Shown one piece after another: positions 19,118 to 27,984 of a stretch of DNA of 64,000 nt. Under the pieces are notes generated by a model. The model saw only the letters and a list, made by a program, of their open reading frames with translations. It was not told where the DNA came from and did no database searches. The stretch spans positions 310,001-374,000 of the forward strand of contig JAEKKX010000003.1 in assembly GCA_019510125.1 (NCBI GenBank). The letters run 5' to 3'. A program made the translations under genes and the position numbers. The first letter of the stretch is position 1; each line of letters begins with the position of its first letter. This stretch comes from Lysobacterales bacterium. Its GTDB lineage: Bacteria > Pseudomonadota > Gammaproteobacteria > Xanthomonadales > Xanthomonadaceae.

Positions 19118-22100
19118 TCACGGCGCAACCGGGCGAAGATCCGCGCGATATCCGGCGGCGAGCAGCATGTCCTTCTGGCCGGCGGCGCGCTGCGGCGTGC
19201 CCTGCAACGCGTTGGCGCGTATCCACGGCGCCAGGATGACGTGATCCCTGGACCCGTGGACGAAGGGCGTCATCACGTCGACGGCCCTGCGCCAGTCCTC
19301 CAGGGCGGAGGCATGCCGTCCTTGGCGTTCGCGGAGCAGTCCCCTGGCGATCCTGGCGTTCGCGATATCGATCGCGATCTGCTGTTGCTGCGGATACCTG
19401 GCGAGGAGCGACTCCAGCCCGGACATCGCCGTCTGCATCGCGGCTTCGCCATGCTCGCCGGTTTCGCGGAGGGACTTGCGGAACCGGATCGTTTCGCGGA
19501 GACGGAGCCATGCGTTCGGGGAGCGTTCGTTCATCGCGATCGACTCGATCACCGCCGCCGCGGACGCGATGTCGCGATCCGCCGCCCGCTGGTCGCCCTG
19601 CAGGGCATGGATGTTCGAGGCCTCGACCAGGGCGTTGGCGAGGTCCTTCCTGAAGATGTCCCCGCTCCGGCGCGACGCGACCAGGGCGTTCAACGTCTGG
19701 ATGCCTTCCACGATCCGGGCCTCGGCGGCCTTTTGATCGCCTTGCGCCGACAGCAGCCTCGCCGACCGCCACAGCGCGTTCGTGAACTGCCGGCGATGGT
19801 CGTCATCGGGGCTGCCGGTTTCGATGTAGGGCCTGAGCAATGCGATCTGCTCTTCGTAACGCTTTCCGGCCGAGCGCAGGTCGGCGAGCGATTCCTCGGT
19901 GCTGCCGATCCACGAAAGCGTGTCCGCGTAATCGACGATGGCGGCCGGGTTCGCATCCTGCTGCGACAGCAATGCCTGCTTGATCGACAGCGCCGTCCTG
20001 AAATGTTCCAGCGCGCGCGCCTGCCGCCGCTCGCGCAGATCGAGGTTGCCGAGGTTGGTATGGGCATAGGACAGCTCCTTCCGCCAGGCCAGGTTGTCCG
20101 GCGAAAGGCGTTCCAGTTCCAGGCACGATTCCAGGTAGGCGTTCCACTGCTCGCGGGCTTCGTCCAGCCTGCCTTCCTGCAGGTAGAGGTTGCCCAGCCA
20201 ATAGCTCGAAATGGCGTACTGGAACAGGACTTCCTCCGACTCCGGGTTCGCGCGCGAGGCCGATCGCAGCGTATCCGTCGTCGACTTGAACGCGGGTTCC
20301 GCGACGACCATGTCGGCGTTGCGGAACACGAGTTCGCCGATGGCCCGGAAGGCGTCCGCCTGCCTGACGATGGACTTCAGCGATTCGTTGGCCTCGTTCA
20401 TGGCGCGCACCGCGAGGATCGCGGACGTGCTCGACAGGATGACCAGGCCGCAGAGCGCCGCGGTCACGCCCTGGCGAATCCGCCGGCTTCTCCGGGAAAG
20501 GCGCTCGGAGGCGCGCAGGAGTGCGGATTCGTTGTCGCTGATCTCTCCCGGCAGCCGCTCCGAGACCTGCAGCGCTTCCGCGAGCGGGATGCCCGGGTTG
20601 AGCAGATGATCGTCTCGCCGGCCTTCCTGGTGCCAGCGCTCGGCGGCGCGTTCGAGCCGCGACTTCGCCTGCAGCAGGCGGCGGTTGTCCTGCGCCCATT
20701 CCACCGCCCTGGGCCATTGCCGCAGCAGCGCCTCGTGGGCGACGCCCACCGTCGGACGTCCTTCGTGCAGCCCGCCCACGAAGAGGCGGGCCCGGATGAA
20801 CGATTCGATCAGGACGCGCGCGTGCGGATCGAAATCGGACAGATCGGGGCGTCTTGCGCTGACCGGATCGTTTTCGGATCTGAGGTTGACGATCCGCGCC
20901 AGGACCCTGCCGAGGCTGTCCCGCGCCTCGGGCGGCAGCGCCGAGTGCACCTGCTCCGCGCGATGCGCGATCGCGCCTTCCAGGCCGCCGATCGCCTCGT
21001 AGGCCGCGAAGGTGAGCAGGTCGCCGTCTTCGCGCTGTTCGTACAGCATTTGCAGCGTGTGCTGCAGCAGCGGCAGCACGTCCGGTTGCGCGCGGGCGGC
21101 GTCGCGCAGGGCGTCATCGAGGCGGACGCAGGTTTCGGGGTGCTTCTCGAAGCTCAGGTCCGCTTTCCACGCCGGCGTCCGGATGATCTCCGCGATCTCG
21201 CCCTCCCGCGGCGCGAACACTTCGAAATGCCCGTCACCGGCCTTGCATTCGGCCAGGATCGGCAGCGATTTCATCAGTTTCGGATAGAAATCGATCCGCG
21301 CGACCATCGTGGTCAGCGTGCGCGTGCAGGCGCACAGCGTGCGCAGCACGCGCGCGAAGGCGTCGCGGGCATCGGCGTCGATGTCGTCCGCGGCCACCAG
21401 CGCCTCGGCATGGTCGATGGTCAGCAGCAGGTGCGCGTGCGGCCTGTCGTCGAAAGCGCGTCCGGCCGGATGCCGGAAGGCCGCTTCGATGTCCGCCACG
21501 ATGGATTCCGGCTCGCGTGCGAGGACGGCCTTCAGTTGCGCCGTCGATTGCGGGGGCAGCACCGGCCTTCCGCCCAGGGTCCAGCCTGCCAGCGCTTCCG
21601 CCAGCGGCGTCAGGACATCGCCGCCGTGTGCAGCGGCCAGGTCGCAGGAGGCCACGGACAGCGCCTGCAGGCCGTCGAAGCCGTTGGCCTGGGTGAGCAG
21701 CGGGATCGCGCCGGCGCGGAGGAGCGAGGTCTTGCCGCAACCGCTGGGACCGAGCATCAGGATGAAGGACCGTTCGTTCTCGATCTGGCTGCGCATCGCG
21801 GCCAGCAGTTCGGCCAGCATCCGGCTGCGCCCGCAGAACACGATCGCGTGCCTGGCGTCGAACGCCGAGAGTCCGACATACGGGCTGCCCTGCGTCCATC
21901 GGTCCGAATCGGCGGGCATGCTCCGGTAGTCTTCCGGCAGCGTCACCGGTGCGATCAATCGATAACCGACCTTGGGGATCGTCCGGATGTAGCGAGGCTT
22001 GTGCCTGTCGTCGCCGATCCGCTTGCGCAGGATCGACATCGTCTTGGTCACCGGATTGTCGCCATAGAAGGTGCCGCGCCAGATGTCGATCAGCAGGCGC

Positions 22101-22285
22101 TCGGTGCTCAACGTTTCGCCCGCGCATTCGGCGAGCATCACCAGCACCTGCATCATCCGCTTCTCGAGCCTGATCTCCTCGCCCGCACGCACGACGACGC
22201 AGCGGTCCGGTTGCACGTGCAGGTCGTCCATCCAGAAGCGCGAATGCGCCGCCAGCGCCTCCATTCCATCCTTGCGACCGGGCAT
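19118..22285 (-). CDS. Membrane-bound winged-helix/STAND NTPase/TPR regulator
   Basis: A 1055-aa multidomain protein. Residues 15-113 form an OmpR/CadC-type winged helix (RIGDDRHKPRYIRTIPKVGYRL). Residues 134-165 are the nSTAND1 entry motif (SPYVGLSAFDARHAIVFCGR). Walker A is 179-187 (GPSGCGKTS), and Walker B lies around D291 (LLLTIDHAEA). Winged-helix-like and basic segments follow to residue 605. One membrane segment lies at 606-628, and 630-1055 is helical, TPR-like. CadC/ToxR-type regulators place the DNA-binding domain inside and the C-terminus outside; if that holds, the TPR tail is periplasmic and could sense a ligand that drives the cytoplasmic NTPase switch. Codon and base use are less GC-biased than average here. 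Target genes are unknown. Confidence 0.85.
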   Translation of the reverse strand: MPGRKDGMEALAAHSRFWMDDLHVQPDRCVVVRAGEEIRLEKRMMQVLVMLAECAGETLSTERLLIDIWRGTFYGDNPVTKTMSILRKRIGDDRHKPRYIRTIPKVGYRLIAPVTLPEDYRSMPADSDRWTQGSPYVGLSAFDARHAIVFCGRSRMLAELLAAMRSQIENERSFILMLGPSGCGKTSLLRAGAIPLLTQANGFDGLQALSVASCDLAAAHGGDVLTPLAEALAGWTLGGRPVLPPQSTAQLKAVLAREPESIVADIEAAFRHPAGRAFDDRPHAHLLLTIDHAEALVAADDIDADARDAFARVLRTLCACTRTLTTMVARIDFYPKLMKSLPILAECKAGDGHFEVFAPREGEIAEIIRTPAWKADLSFEKHPETCVRLDDALRDAARAQPDVLPLLQHTLQMLYEQREDGDLLTFAAYEAIGGLEGAIAHRAEQVHSALPPEARDSLGRVLARIVNLRSENDPVSARRPDLSDFDPHARVLIESFIRARLFVGGLHEGRPTVGVAHEALLRQWPRAVEWAQDNRRLLQAKSRLERAAERWHQEGRRDDHLLNPGIPLAEALQVSERLPGEISDNESALLRASERLSRRSRRIRQGVTAALCGLVILSSTSAILAVRAMNEANESLKSIVRQADAFRAIGELVFRNADMVVAEPAFKSTTDTLRSASRANPESEEVLFQYAISSYWLGNLYLQEGRLDEAREQWNAYLESCLELERLSPDNLAWRKELSYAHTNLGNLDLRERRQARALEHFRTALSIKQALLSQQDANPAAIVDYADTLSWIGSTEESLADLRSAGKRYEEQIALLRPYIETGSPDDDHRRQFTNALWRSARLLSAQGDQKAAEARIVEGIQTLNALVASRRSGDIFRKDLANALVEASNIHALQGDQRAADRDIASAAAVIESIAMNERSPNAWLRLRETIRFRKSLRETGEHGEAAMQTAMSGLESLLARYPQQQQIAIDIANARIARGLLRERQGRHASALEDWRRAVDVMTPFVHGSRDHVILAPWIRANALQGTPQRAAGQKDMLLAAGYRADLRPVAP

Positions 22286-22607
22286 GGGGCACCGTCAGGC
22301 GTGAAGAGGGGGCGTCGCGTTCCGGCGTGCGTCCGGAGCGGTCCCGGACCTGGCTGCGCGCGGAGCATGCGCGGCGTCCGCCGGAGCGACGGTCGCGACA
22401 CCGGATCGATCCCCGTGTTGAACAGTTTCCATGTCCGCCCCCTGGCAGCGGGCCCTCACTTGCCCGCATCGATGATCTGCGGCGTTCCGATCGATCTTCG
22501 CTATCGGACAGACGTCGCCCCCACGCGACTGCGTTGTCGCGCGAGAGCGTGATCGTTGTCAAGAACGACGTCCGCCCTGCGCCGTCGGGCGCGGGACGGA
22601 CGCGGGG
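22286..22607. other. Intergenic region of about 320 bp
   Basis: Between the divergently oriented edge of the STAND regulator gene and the end of the M2 peptidase gene. No ORF with family similarity, RNA gene or repeat was recognised. Apart from a terminator-like hairpin near the right end, it should hold the promoter of the STAND regulator gene, but no convincing minus-10/minus-35 pair could be picked. Confidence 0.5.
22570..22601 (-). terminator. Hairpin after the M2 peptidase gene
   Basis: A 14-bp stem with two G-U pairs (GTCCGCCCTGCGCC with GGCGCGGGACGGAC on the plus strand) and a four-base loop, six bases past the stop. On the minus strand it is followed by GTCGTTCTT, only weakly T-rich. 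Confidence 0.5.
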
Positions 22608-24578
22608 TCAGGGCTTCGCCGGCGCCGGGTTCGGGTTCCAGCCGCAGCTCTGGCCTTCGTTCTGCTGCTTGAGCCAGGCCTGCAGCGGAGCGAAGTATTC
22701 GAGCATGGCCGAGGCGTCCATCTTCTCGCTGCCGGTCATGTCCTTGAGGGTCTTCTGCCACGGCTGGCTGGCGCCCTTGCCGAGCATTTCCCAGTACTTC
22801 CTGCCGGCTTCCTTGTTGTTGTAGAAGCTGCATTCGTACAGCGGGCCCTTTTGCCCGGCGGCATCGCACAGCGACTTGTAGAACTGGAACTGGAGGATGT
22901 GCGAGAGGAAGTAGCGCGTGTACGGCGTGTTGCCGGGGACGTGGTACTTCGCGCCCGGATCGAAGAATTCCTCGCCGCGCGGGGTCACCGGGGCCACACC
23001 CTGGTACTTCGCCTTCAGTTCCCACCAGGCCTTGTTGTAGTTCTCGGGCTTGATCGAGCCGTCGAACACGCCCCAACGCCAGCGGTCGATCATCAGCCCG
23101 AACGGCAGGAACGACACCTTGGCCAGGGCCATGCGCATCTGCGCGTTGATCAGCGCGTCGTGGCTCTGCTGCTGGACGTCGACCAGGCCGATCGACTGCA
23201 GGTAGGCCGGGGTCATGCTGAGCACGATGGTGTCGCCGATGGCCTCGTGGAAGCCGTCGTGCGCGCCGGTCTGGAACAGCGGCGGCTGGTTGTTGTAGGC
23301 CAGGTAGTAATAGACGTGGCCGAGTTCGTGGTAGATCGTGGTGAACTCTTCCTCGTTCGGCTTGATGCACATCTTGGTGCGCACGTCGCCGGCCATGGTC
23401 ATGTCCCAGGCGCTGGCGTGGCACACGACGTCGCGGTCGCGCGGCTTGATGAACTGGCTGTTGTTCCAGTACGACTCGGGCAGCGCCGGCATGCCGAGCG
23501 AGACGTAGAACTGCTCGGCGCGCTGCGCCATTTCCTTCGCGGTGTCGAGCTGCGCATCGTGGTCGGCGTCGGCCAGCGCGTTGCTGGTCGGGTCGGGGCC
23601 GAGCTTCGCGATCCGTTCGGAATAATGCGTCTTGTAGCGCTTCTCCAGCGCGGCGGTGATGTCGAGGCTGCCGGCGTCCTTGTACGGTTCGAGGATGTCC
23701 CAGTCGTTGCTCCAGTCCTGCTGCCACATGTTGCCGAGCAGGTGCGCCGGCAGCATGCCGCCGGCGACGGCGCCCTTGCCCGGGCCGTACTTGGCCTGCA
23801 GCCGGGTCCGGGTGTAGCAGTGCAGTTGTTCGTACAGCGGCTTGACCTGGCCCCAGAGGCGATCGGTCTCGGCGGCGATTTCCGCCGGCGGCATGTCGTA
23901 GCCCGACCGCCACATCTCGCCGGCGTCGGCGAAGCCCATCTCCTTCGCGCCCTCGTTCACCAGTTCGACGAAGCGCACGTAGTCCTTGCGCATCGGCTGC
24001 GAGATCGTGTGCCAGCCCTGCCACGCATCGAGCTGCGCCTGGTAGTCGCGGCTGTGCGCGAGCACGTCGCTGAGCTCGCCGAGATCGCGGCAGGTGCGGG
24101 CCTCGCCTTCGCCGGTGCAGTACTTGCCGGCGCCGTAGTCGCCTTCCATGCGGGTCGCGATCCGGGTGAGCTCGGCGAGCTTCTTCGGGTCGTTCGGCGG
24201 CGGCATCGCGGTCGAGAGCTTCATCAGCAGGATCGAGCGCGCGCTCTCGGGCGACATCTTGTGCCCCTCGAACGGCTTGGCGGCCTTGATCCAGCCGTTG
24301 AGCTGGGCGAGGAAGCGCTCGTTCGCCTTGGCGGCGACCATCTGGGTGTCGTCCGTGATGTAGGTCGACGAGATCCACTGCGCGGCGGTGAGCTCCGGAT
24401 AATCGGCCTTGTATTCCGCGTTCACCCGCGCCACCAGCGCATCGGCGTCCTTGTCGCCGCCCGGCGGCGCCTTGGAGGACGTGGCGGCGCCGCCATCGGT
24501 CGACGAACGATCGCACGCGGCGAGGCTGAGCAGGCCCGCGCCGACGGCGAGGGCGAGAAGGGCGAGGCGAGGGGTCAC
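22608..24578 (-). CDS. M2-family peptidyl-dipeptidase (ACE-like) lipoprotein
   Basis: A 656-aa zinc metallopeptidase of the angiotensin-converting-enzyme family, which removes C-terminal dipeptides. Zinc ligands are H417 and H421 (HELGH) and E445 (GFHEAIGD). Mature sequence begins after a lipobox (SLAAC), so it is a periplasm-facing lipoprotein. Bacterial homologues are known in xanthomonads. The start is GTG 24578: GGAG lies nine bases upstream and it gives a proper lipoprotein signal; a TTG at 24608 would only add ten residues. The gene appears to be single. Confidence 0.92.
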   Translation of the reverse strand: MTPRLALLALAVGAGLLSLAACDRSSTDGGAATSSKAPPGGDKDADALVARVNAEYKADYPELTAAQWISSTYITDDTQMVAAKANERFLAQLNGWIKAAKPFEGHKMSPESARSILLMKLSTAMPPPNDPKKLAELTRIATRMEGDYGAGKYCTGEGEARTCRDLGELSDVLAHSRDYQAQLDAWQGWHTISQPMRKDYVRFVELVNEGAKEMGFADAGEMWRSGYDMPPAEIAAETDRLWGQVKPLYEQLHCYTRTRLQAKYGPGKGAVAGGMLPAHLLGNMWQQDWSNDWDILEPYKDAGSLDITAALEKRYKTHYSERIAKLGPDPTSNALADADHDAQLDTAKEMAQRAEQFYVSLGMPALPESYWNNSQFIKPRDRDVVCHASAWDMTMAGDVRTKMCIKPNEEEFTTIYHELGHVYYYLAYNNQPPLFQTGAHDGFHEAIGDTIVLSMTPAYLQSIGLVDVQQQSHDALINAQMRMALAKVSFLPFGLMIDRWRWGVFDGSIKPENYNKAWWELKAKYQGVAPVTPRGEEFFDPGAKYHVPGNTPYTRYFLSHILQFQFYKSLCDAAGQKGPLYECSFYNNKEAGRKYWEMLGKGASQPWQKTLKDMTGSEKMDASAMLEYFAPLQAWLKQQNEGQSCGWNPNPAPAKP

Positions 24579-24710
24579 GGTCGAATCTCCGGGGCCGGAT
24601 GGCGTCAACCCCGCAGGCTAGTGCCCGCGGTCCACCGGCGCAAGGGCGGCGCTTGTCCGCAACGTCTGCCGCAAGGCCCGACCGCCGCGTCCGCGCGCAG
24701 CGCTGCCTCG

Positions 24711-25286
24711 CTACGCGGCGGCGCCGCCGACCAGGCCACGCAGGTGCGGCAGTTCGCGCAGGAACTGCGCGGCGTCCTCGGCGTCGCGCTCGAACCACGC
24801 GCGGGCCGAGCCCAGCCGGAACGTGTAGCCCCAGGCGTCCATGTCGGCCAGCGCGCGCGCGGTGCCGAAGCCCGGCACTTCGCCGGCCAGCAGCAACTGG
24901 AGGTAGCAGGTGGCGTCTTCCTCGAACACCGAATCGCTGGCGTCGGTGTGGACGCGCCAGCGCAGCGCCGGCGGGATCACGATCAGGTGGCAGGCTTCGT
25001 GCAGCAGCGAGTGCAGCGGCGTGTCCGCGCGCGCGAACACGGTCGTGGCGATCAGCCCGGCCTCGGTGTCGCCCCAGAAACTGCCCGGGATCGGCGCATC
25101 GTCGGCGACCCGCTCGAAGCGCAGGCCGTAGCGGGCGAGCAGGGCGACGACATCGGCTTCGGCGACATCGCGCAGGCGCAGGACCTCGGGGCCGTCGACC
25201 ACGTGTGTGTTGACGGCAGGTGCGTCGACGGCAGGTGCGTCGAGGGCGAGTGCGCCGAGAGCGGGCGACGGCGACGTGGCGGGCAA
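24711..25286 (-). CDS. HExxH-containing protein downstream of minE, unknown function
   Basis: A 191-aa protein. Residues 15-26 are DAPAV-type repeats encoded by a 15-bp tandem repeat. The core contains LHSLLHEACHLIV with an HEACH zincin motif (residues 96-100), followed by a conserved-looking acidic helix (FEEDATCYLQ, 121-130) that could supply the third zinc ligand. There is no signal peptide. The combination suggests a small cytoplasmic metal-dependent peptidase or a relic of one, but no family was recognised. It starts 13 bases after the minE stop and may be the last gene of the min transcript. Confidence 0.72.
   Translation of the reverse strand: MPATSPSPALGALALDAPAVDAPAVNTHVVDGPEVLRLRDVAEADVVALLARYGLRFERVADDAPIPGSFWGDTEAGLIATTVFARADTPLHSLLHEACHLIVIPPALRWRVHTDASDSVFEEDATCYLQLLLAGEVPGFGTARALADMDAWGYTFRLGSARAWFERDAEDAAQFLRELPHLRGLVGGAAA
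25212..25256. repeat. 15-bp tandem repeat (two exact plus one degenerate unit)
   Basis: GACGGCAGGTGCGTC occurs exactly twice in tandem (25212-25226, 25227-25241) and a degenerate third unit follows. It lies inside the HEACH protein gene and codes for DAPAV-like repeats, so copy-number change would keep the frame. Confidence 0.7.
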
Positions 25287-25299
25287 GACGAGCTCCGCC

Positions 25300-25563
25300 T
25301 CAGCCGACCGCGGGACGGTCGTCCGGCAGCGCCACCGAGATGTCGAGCACGTCGTGGTCGCCGTCCTTCGCCATTTCCACCTTGACCGCGTCGACGTCGA
25401 CGCTGACGTACTTGCGGATCACTTCCAGCAGTTCGCGCTGCAGCAGCGGCAGGTAGTCCGGCGCGCCGCGGTGGGAGCGCTCCTGCGCGACGATGATGCG
25501 CAGGCGCTCCTTGGCGATCGAGGCGGTGTTCTTCTTGGGCTTCAGGAAATCGAAGATCGACAT
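25300..25563 (-). CDS. minE: Cell division topological specificity factor MinE
   Basis: An 87-aa protein of normal MinE length. The N-terminal membrane-targeting helix ([11 protein letters not shown]) is followed by the MinD-contact region ([11 protein letters not shown]) and the C-terminal dimerisation domain ([17 protein letters not shown]). MinE stimulates MinD ATPase and drives pole-to-pole oscillation so that MinC blocks the Z ring everywhere except midcell. It begins three bases after the minD stop. Confidence 0.95.
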   Translation of the reverse strand: MSIFDFLKPKKNTASIAKERLRIIVAQERSHRGAPDYLPLLQRELLEVIRKYVSVDVDAVKVEMAKDGDHDVLDISVALPDDRPAVG

Positions 25564-25566
25564 GCG

Positions 25567-26376
<810 letters not shown>

Positions 26377-26407
26377 GATCGTTCTCCGATGTGCTGTGGT
26401 CCGCGGC

Positions 26408-27184
26408 TCAGGCGAGCGCGGCGATGTGGATCTGTCCGTTCTCCAGCCAGACCTGCGCGGGCTTGCCGCGGACGTCGGCGGGAATGTCCTCCATGACCTT
26501 GTAATGCCCCGCGATCGCCACGAGCTCGGCGTGGAATTCGCGGCAGAAGATGCGCGCCTTCGGGTTGTCGCGGGCGCCGGCGAGGGCGCGGCCGCGGAGG
26601 GCGCCGTAGATGTGGATGCTGCCGTCGGCGATGACCTCGGCGCCGGCGCCGACCGTGCCGAGCACGGTCAGGTCGCGCTGCTCGGCGTAGATCTGCTGGC
26701 CGGAGCGGATCGGCGCGGTCTGCAGCATGCCCGGTTCGCCGGCGGCGACGGGCGCGGCGGTGCGTTCGGCGGCCGGCGCAGGCGCGGGCGCGGCGGCGGC
26801 CGCACGCGGCGCCGGCGGCGCGGCGTCGCCCGCGGATTCGTACTGGGCGCGGAACTTCGCCAGCAGCGGCAGGCCGAGCGCGACCGCCAGTTTTTCGTTG
26901 TCGCTGCTGCCGTAGGCGAGCGCGACCGGGATCGCGCCGGCCTCGCGCAGCGCGTCGAGCAGGGCGCGGGCGGTGGCGACGTCGGGCGTGCCGGGCAGGC
27001 CGCCGAAATCGACGATCACCGCGGCGCGCTCGAACAGCTTGGGCGCGCGGCCGACGCGGTCGCGCATCTCCGCGCCGAGCCGGGCGACGTCGAGCGTGCG
27101 CACGCGCAGGTTGGCGATGCCGACCTGGCCGATCTTCAGGTCGCCGGCCAGCTCGTAGTTCGGGGGCTGGGCCGCCGCGCTCAT
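26408..27184 (-). CDS. minC: Septum site-determining protein MinC
   Basis: A 258-aa FtsZ assembly inhibitor. The N-terminal domain (about 1-110) is followed by a long alanine/proline linker (about 122-150) and the C-terminal beta-helix domain (VLGTVGAGAEVIADGSIHIYGALRGRALAGA) cut here only for description: it begins near residue 168 and binds MinD. The motif GSIHIYGALRGRALAG is diagnostic. Its ATG overlaps the stop of the upstream GNAT gene (ATGA), so both are translated from one message. Confidence 0.93.
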   Translation of the reverse strand: MSAAAQPPNYELAGDLKIGQVGIANLRVRTLDVARLGAEMRDRVGRAPKLFERAAVIVDFGGLPGTPDVATARALLDALREAGAIPVALAYGSSDNEKLAVALGLPLLAKFRAQYESAGDAAPPAPRAAAAAPAPAPAAERTAAPVAAGEPGMLQTAPIRSGQQIYAEQRDLTVLGTVGAGAEVIADGSIHIYGALRGRALAGARDNPKARIFCREFHAELVAIAGHYKVMEDIPADVRGKPAQVWLENGQIHIAALA

Positions 27185-27795
27185 GCGCCCGTGCCCGTGG
27201 CGCGCGGCGGCGCCGTCGGGTGGCGCGGCGCGATCAGCCACGACTCGCGGGGCAGGTCGCCGGCGTAGGTGTCGCGGACCCAGGCGAAGCTGCACAGGTC
27301 CTTCATCAGCATCGCCGCGCGCAGGCCGGTCTCGGGCATCACCTGCTGGCCGACCTCGCGGAAGCCGAAGCTGCCGTGGAACAGCAGGGCGGGGTCGGGC
27401 AGCGAGGCGTCGCGGGCGGTGTCCAGGAACACCTCGCAGGCCAACTGCGGGTAGCGCAGTTCGGCGTAGCTCTGAGCGTCGGCGTAGAACGCGCGGCCGA
27501 GGCCGCCGCCCCGGCGCCGGCTGGCGACGACGATGCGGTCGATGTAGAAGAAGTCCTCGTAGCGCTCGCCGAACCAGCGGAAGTTGCTGGAATCGTGCGC
27601 GGCCCAGCTCCCGACGCCGATCAGGAAGCCGGCCAGGGTGCCGTCGCGCTCGGCGACGCGGAAATACTCCGCGGTGTCGAAGAAATGACGCAGACGGGCG
27701 TGATCGAAGGGCAGGATCGTGGGGCCGGCGGCATTGTTCAGGGCAAGGACGGAATCCAGCTCGTGCTCGCGCACGTCGCGGATGACAATCGACAT
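27181..27795 (-). CDS. GNAT-family N-acetyltransferase
   Basis: A 204-aa acetyltransferase. The acetyl-CoA-binding region is IDRIVVASRRRGGGLGRAFY (about residues 87-106), a GNAT motif A with a slightly unusual loop. The C-terminal 60 residues include a conserved-looking FHGSFGFREVG and a basic tail. The substrate is unknown. It is the first gene of the min transcript and overlaps minC by four bases; an acetyltransferase coupled to minC is conserved-looking in this group but its link to division is not established. An extended minus-10 (TGCGATAAT) lies upstream. Confidence 0.88.
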   Translation of the reverse strand: MSIVIRDVREHELDSVLALNNAAGPTILPFDHARLRHFFDTAEYFRVAERDGTLAGFLIGVGSWAAHDSSNFRWFGERYEDFFYIDRIVVASRRRGGGLGRAFYADAQSYAELRYPQLACEVFLDTARDASLPDPALLFHGSFGFREVGQQVMPETGLRAAMLMKDLCSFAWVRDTYAGDLPRESWLIAPRHPTAPPRATGTGA

Positions 27796-27851
27796 TCCAG
27801 ATGGCTCCGGCGGTGGCGGGCGCGGACAGGGGCCTGCGCCGATGGGTCGGA

Positions 27852-27860
27852 ATTATCGCA
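27852..27860 (-). promoter_or_regulatory. Extended minus-10 of the GNAT-minCDE operon
   Basis: TGCGATAAT on the minus strand combines a TGn extension with GATAAT, 57 bases before the GNAT ATG. No second promoter was seen in front of minC, minD or minE, whose gaps are at most 31 bases. Confidence 0.5.
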
Positions 27861-27972
27861 TGACGGCCCGGGGCCGGCGAGGTCGCGGCAGGACGCCCGC
27901 AGATGCCGCAACGCGCCCGAAAGGCCGGTCCGGCCATGACTTCCGGTGGGGTTCAGGGACGCCGCGAACGCC

Positions 27973-27978
27973 TACACT
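27973..27978 (+). promoter_or_regulatory. Candidate leaderless minus-10 of the histidine kinase gene
   Basis: TACACT ends six bases before ATG 27985, the spacing at which transcription would begin at the start codon itself. No Shine-Dalgarno sequence is present upstream of this ATG. The minus-35 region is weak. Confidence 0.45.
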
Positions 27979-27984
27979 GCGGGC

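Noticed and set aside
19118..22285. AVAST-type anti-phage STAND effector
   Set aside because: The protein has an N-terminal DNA-binding winged helix and a membrane segment rather than an N-terminal nuclease, protease or TIR effector, which fits transcription control better than phage defence.
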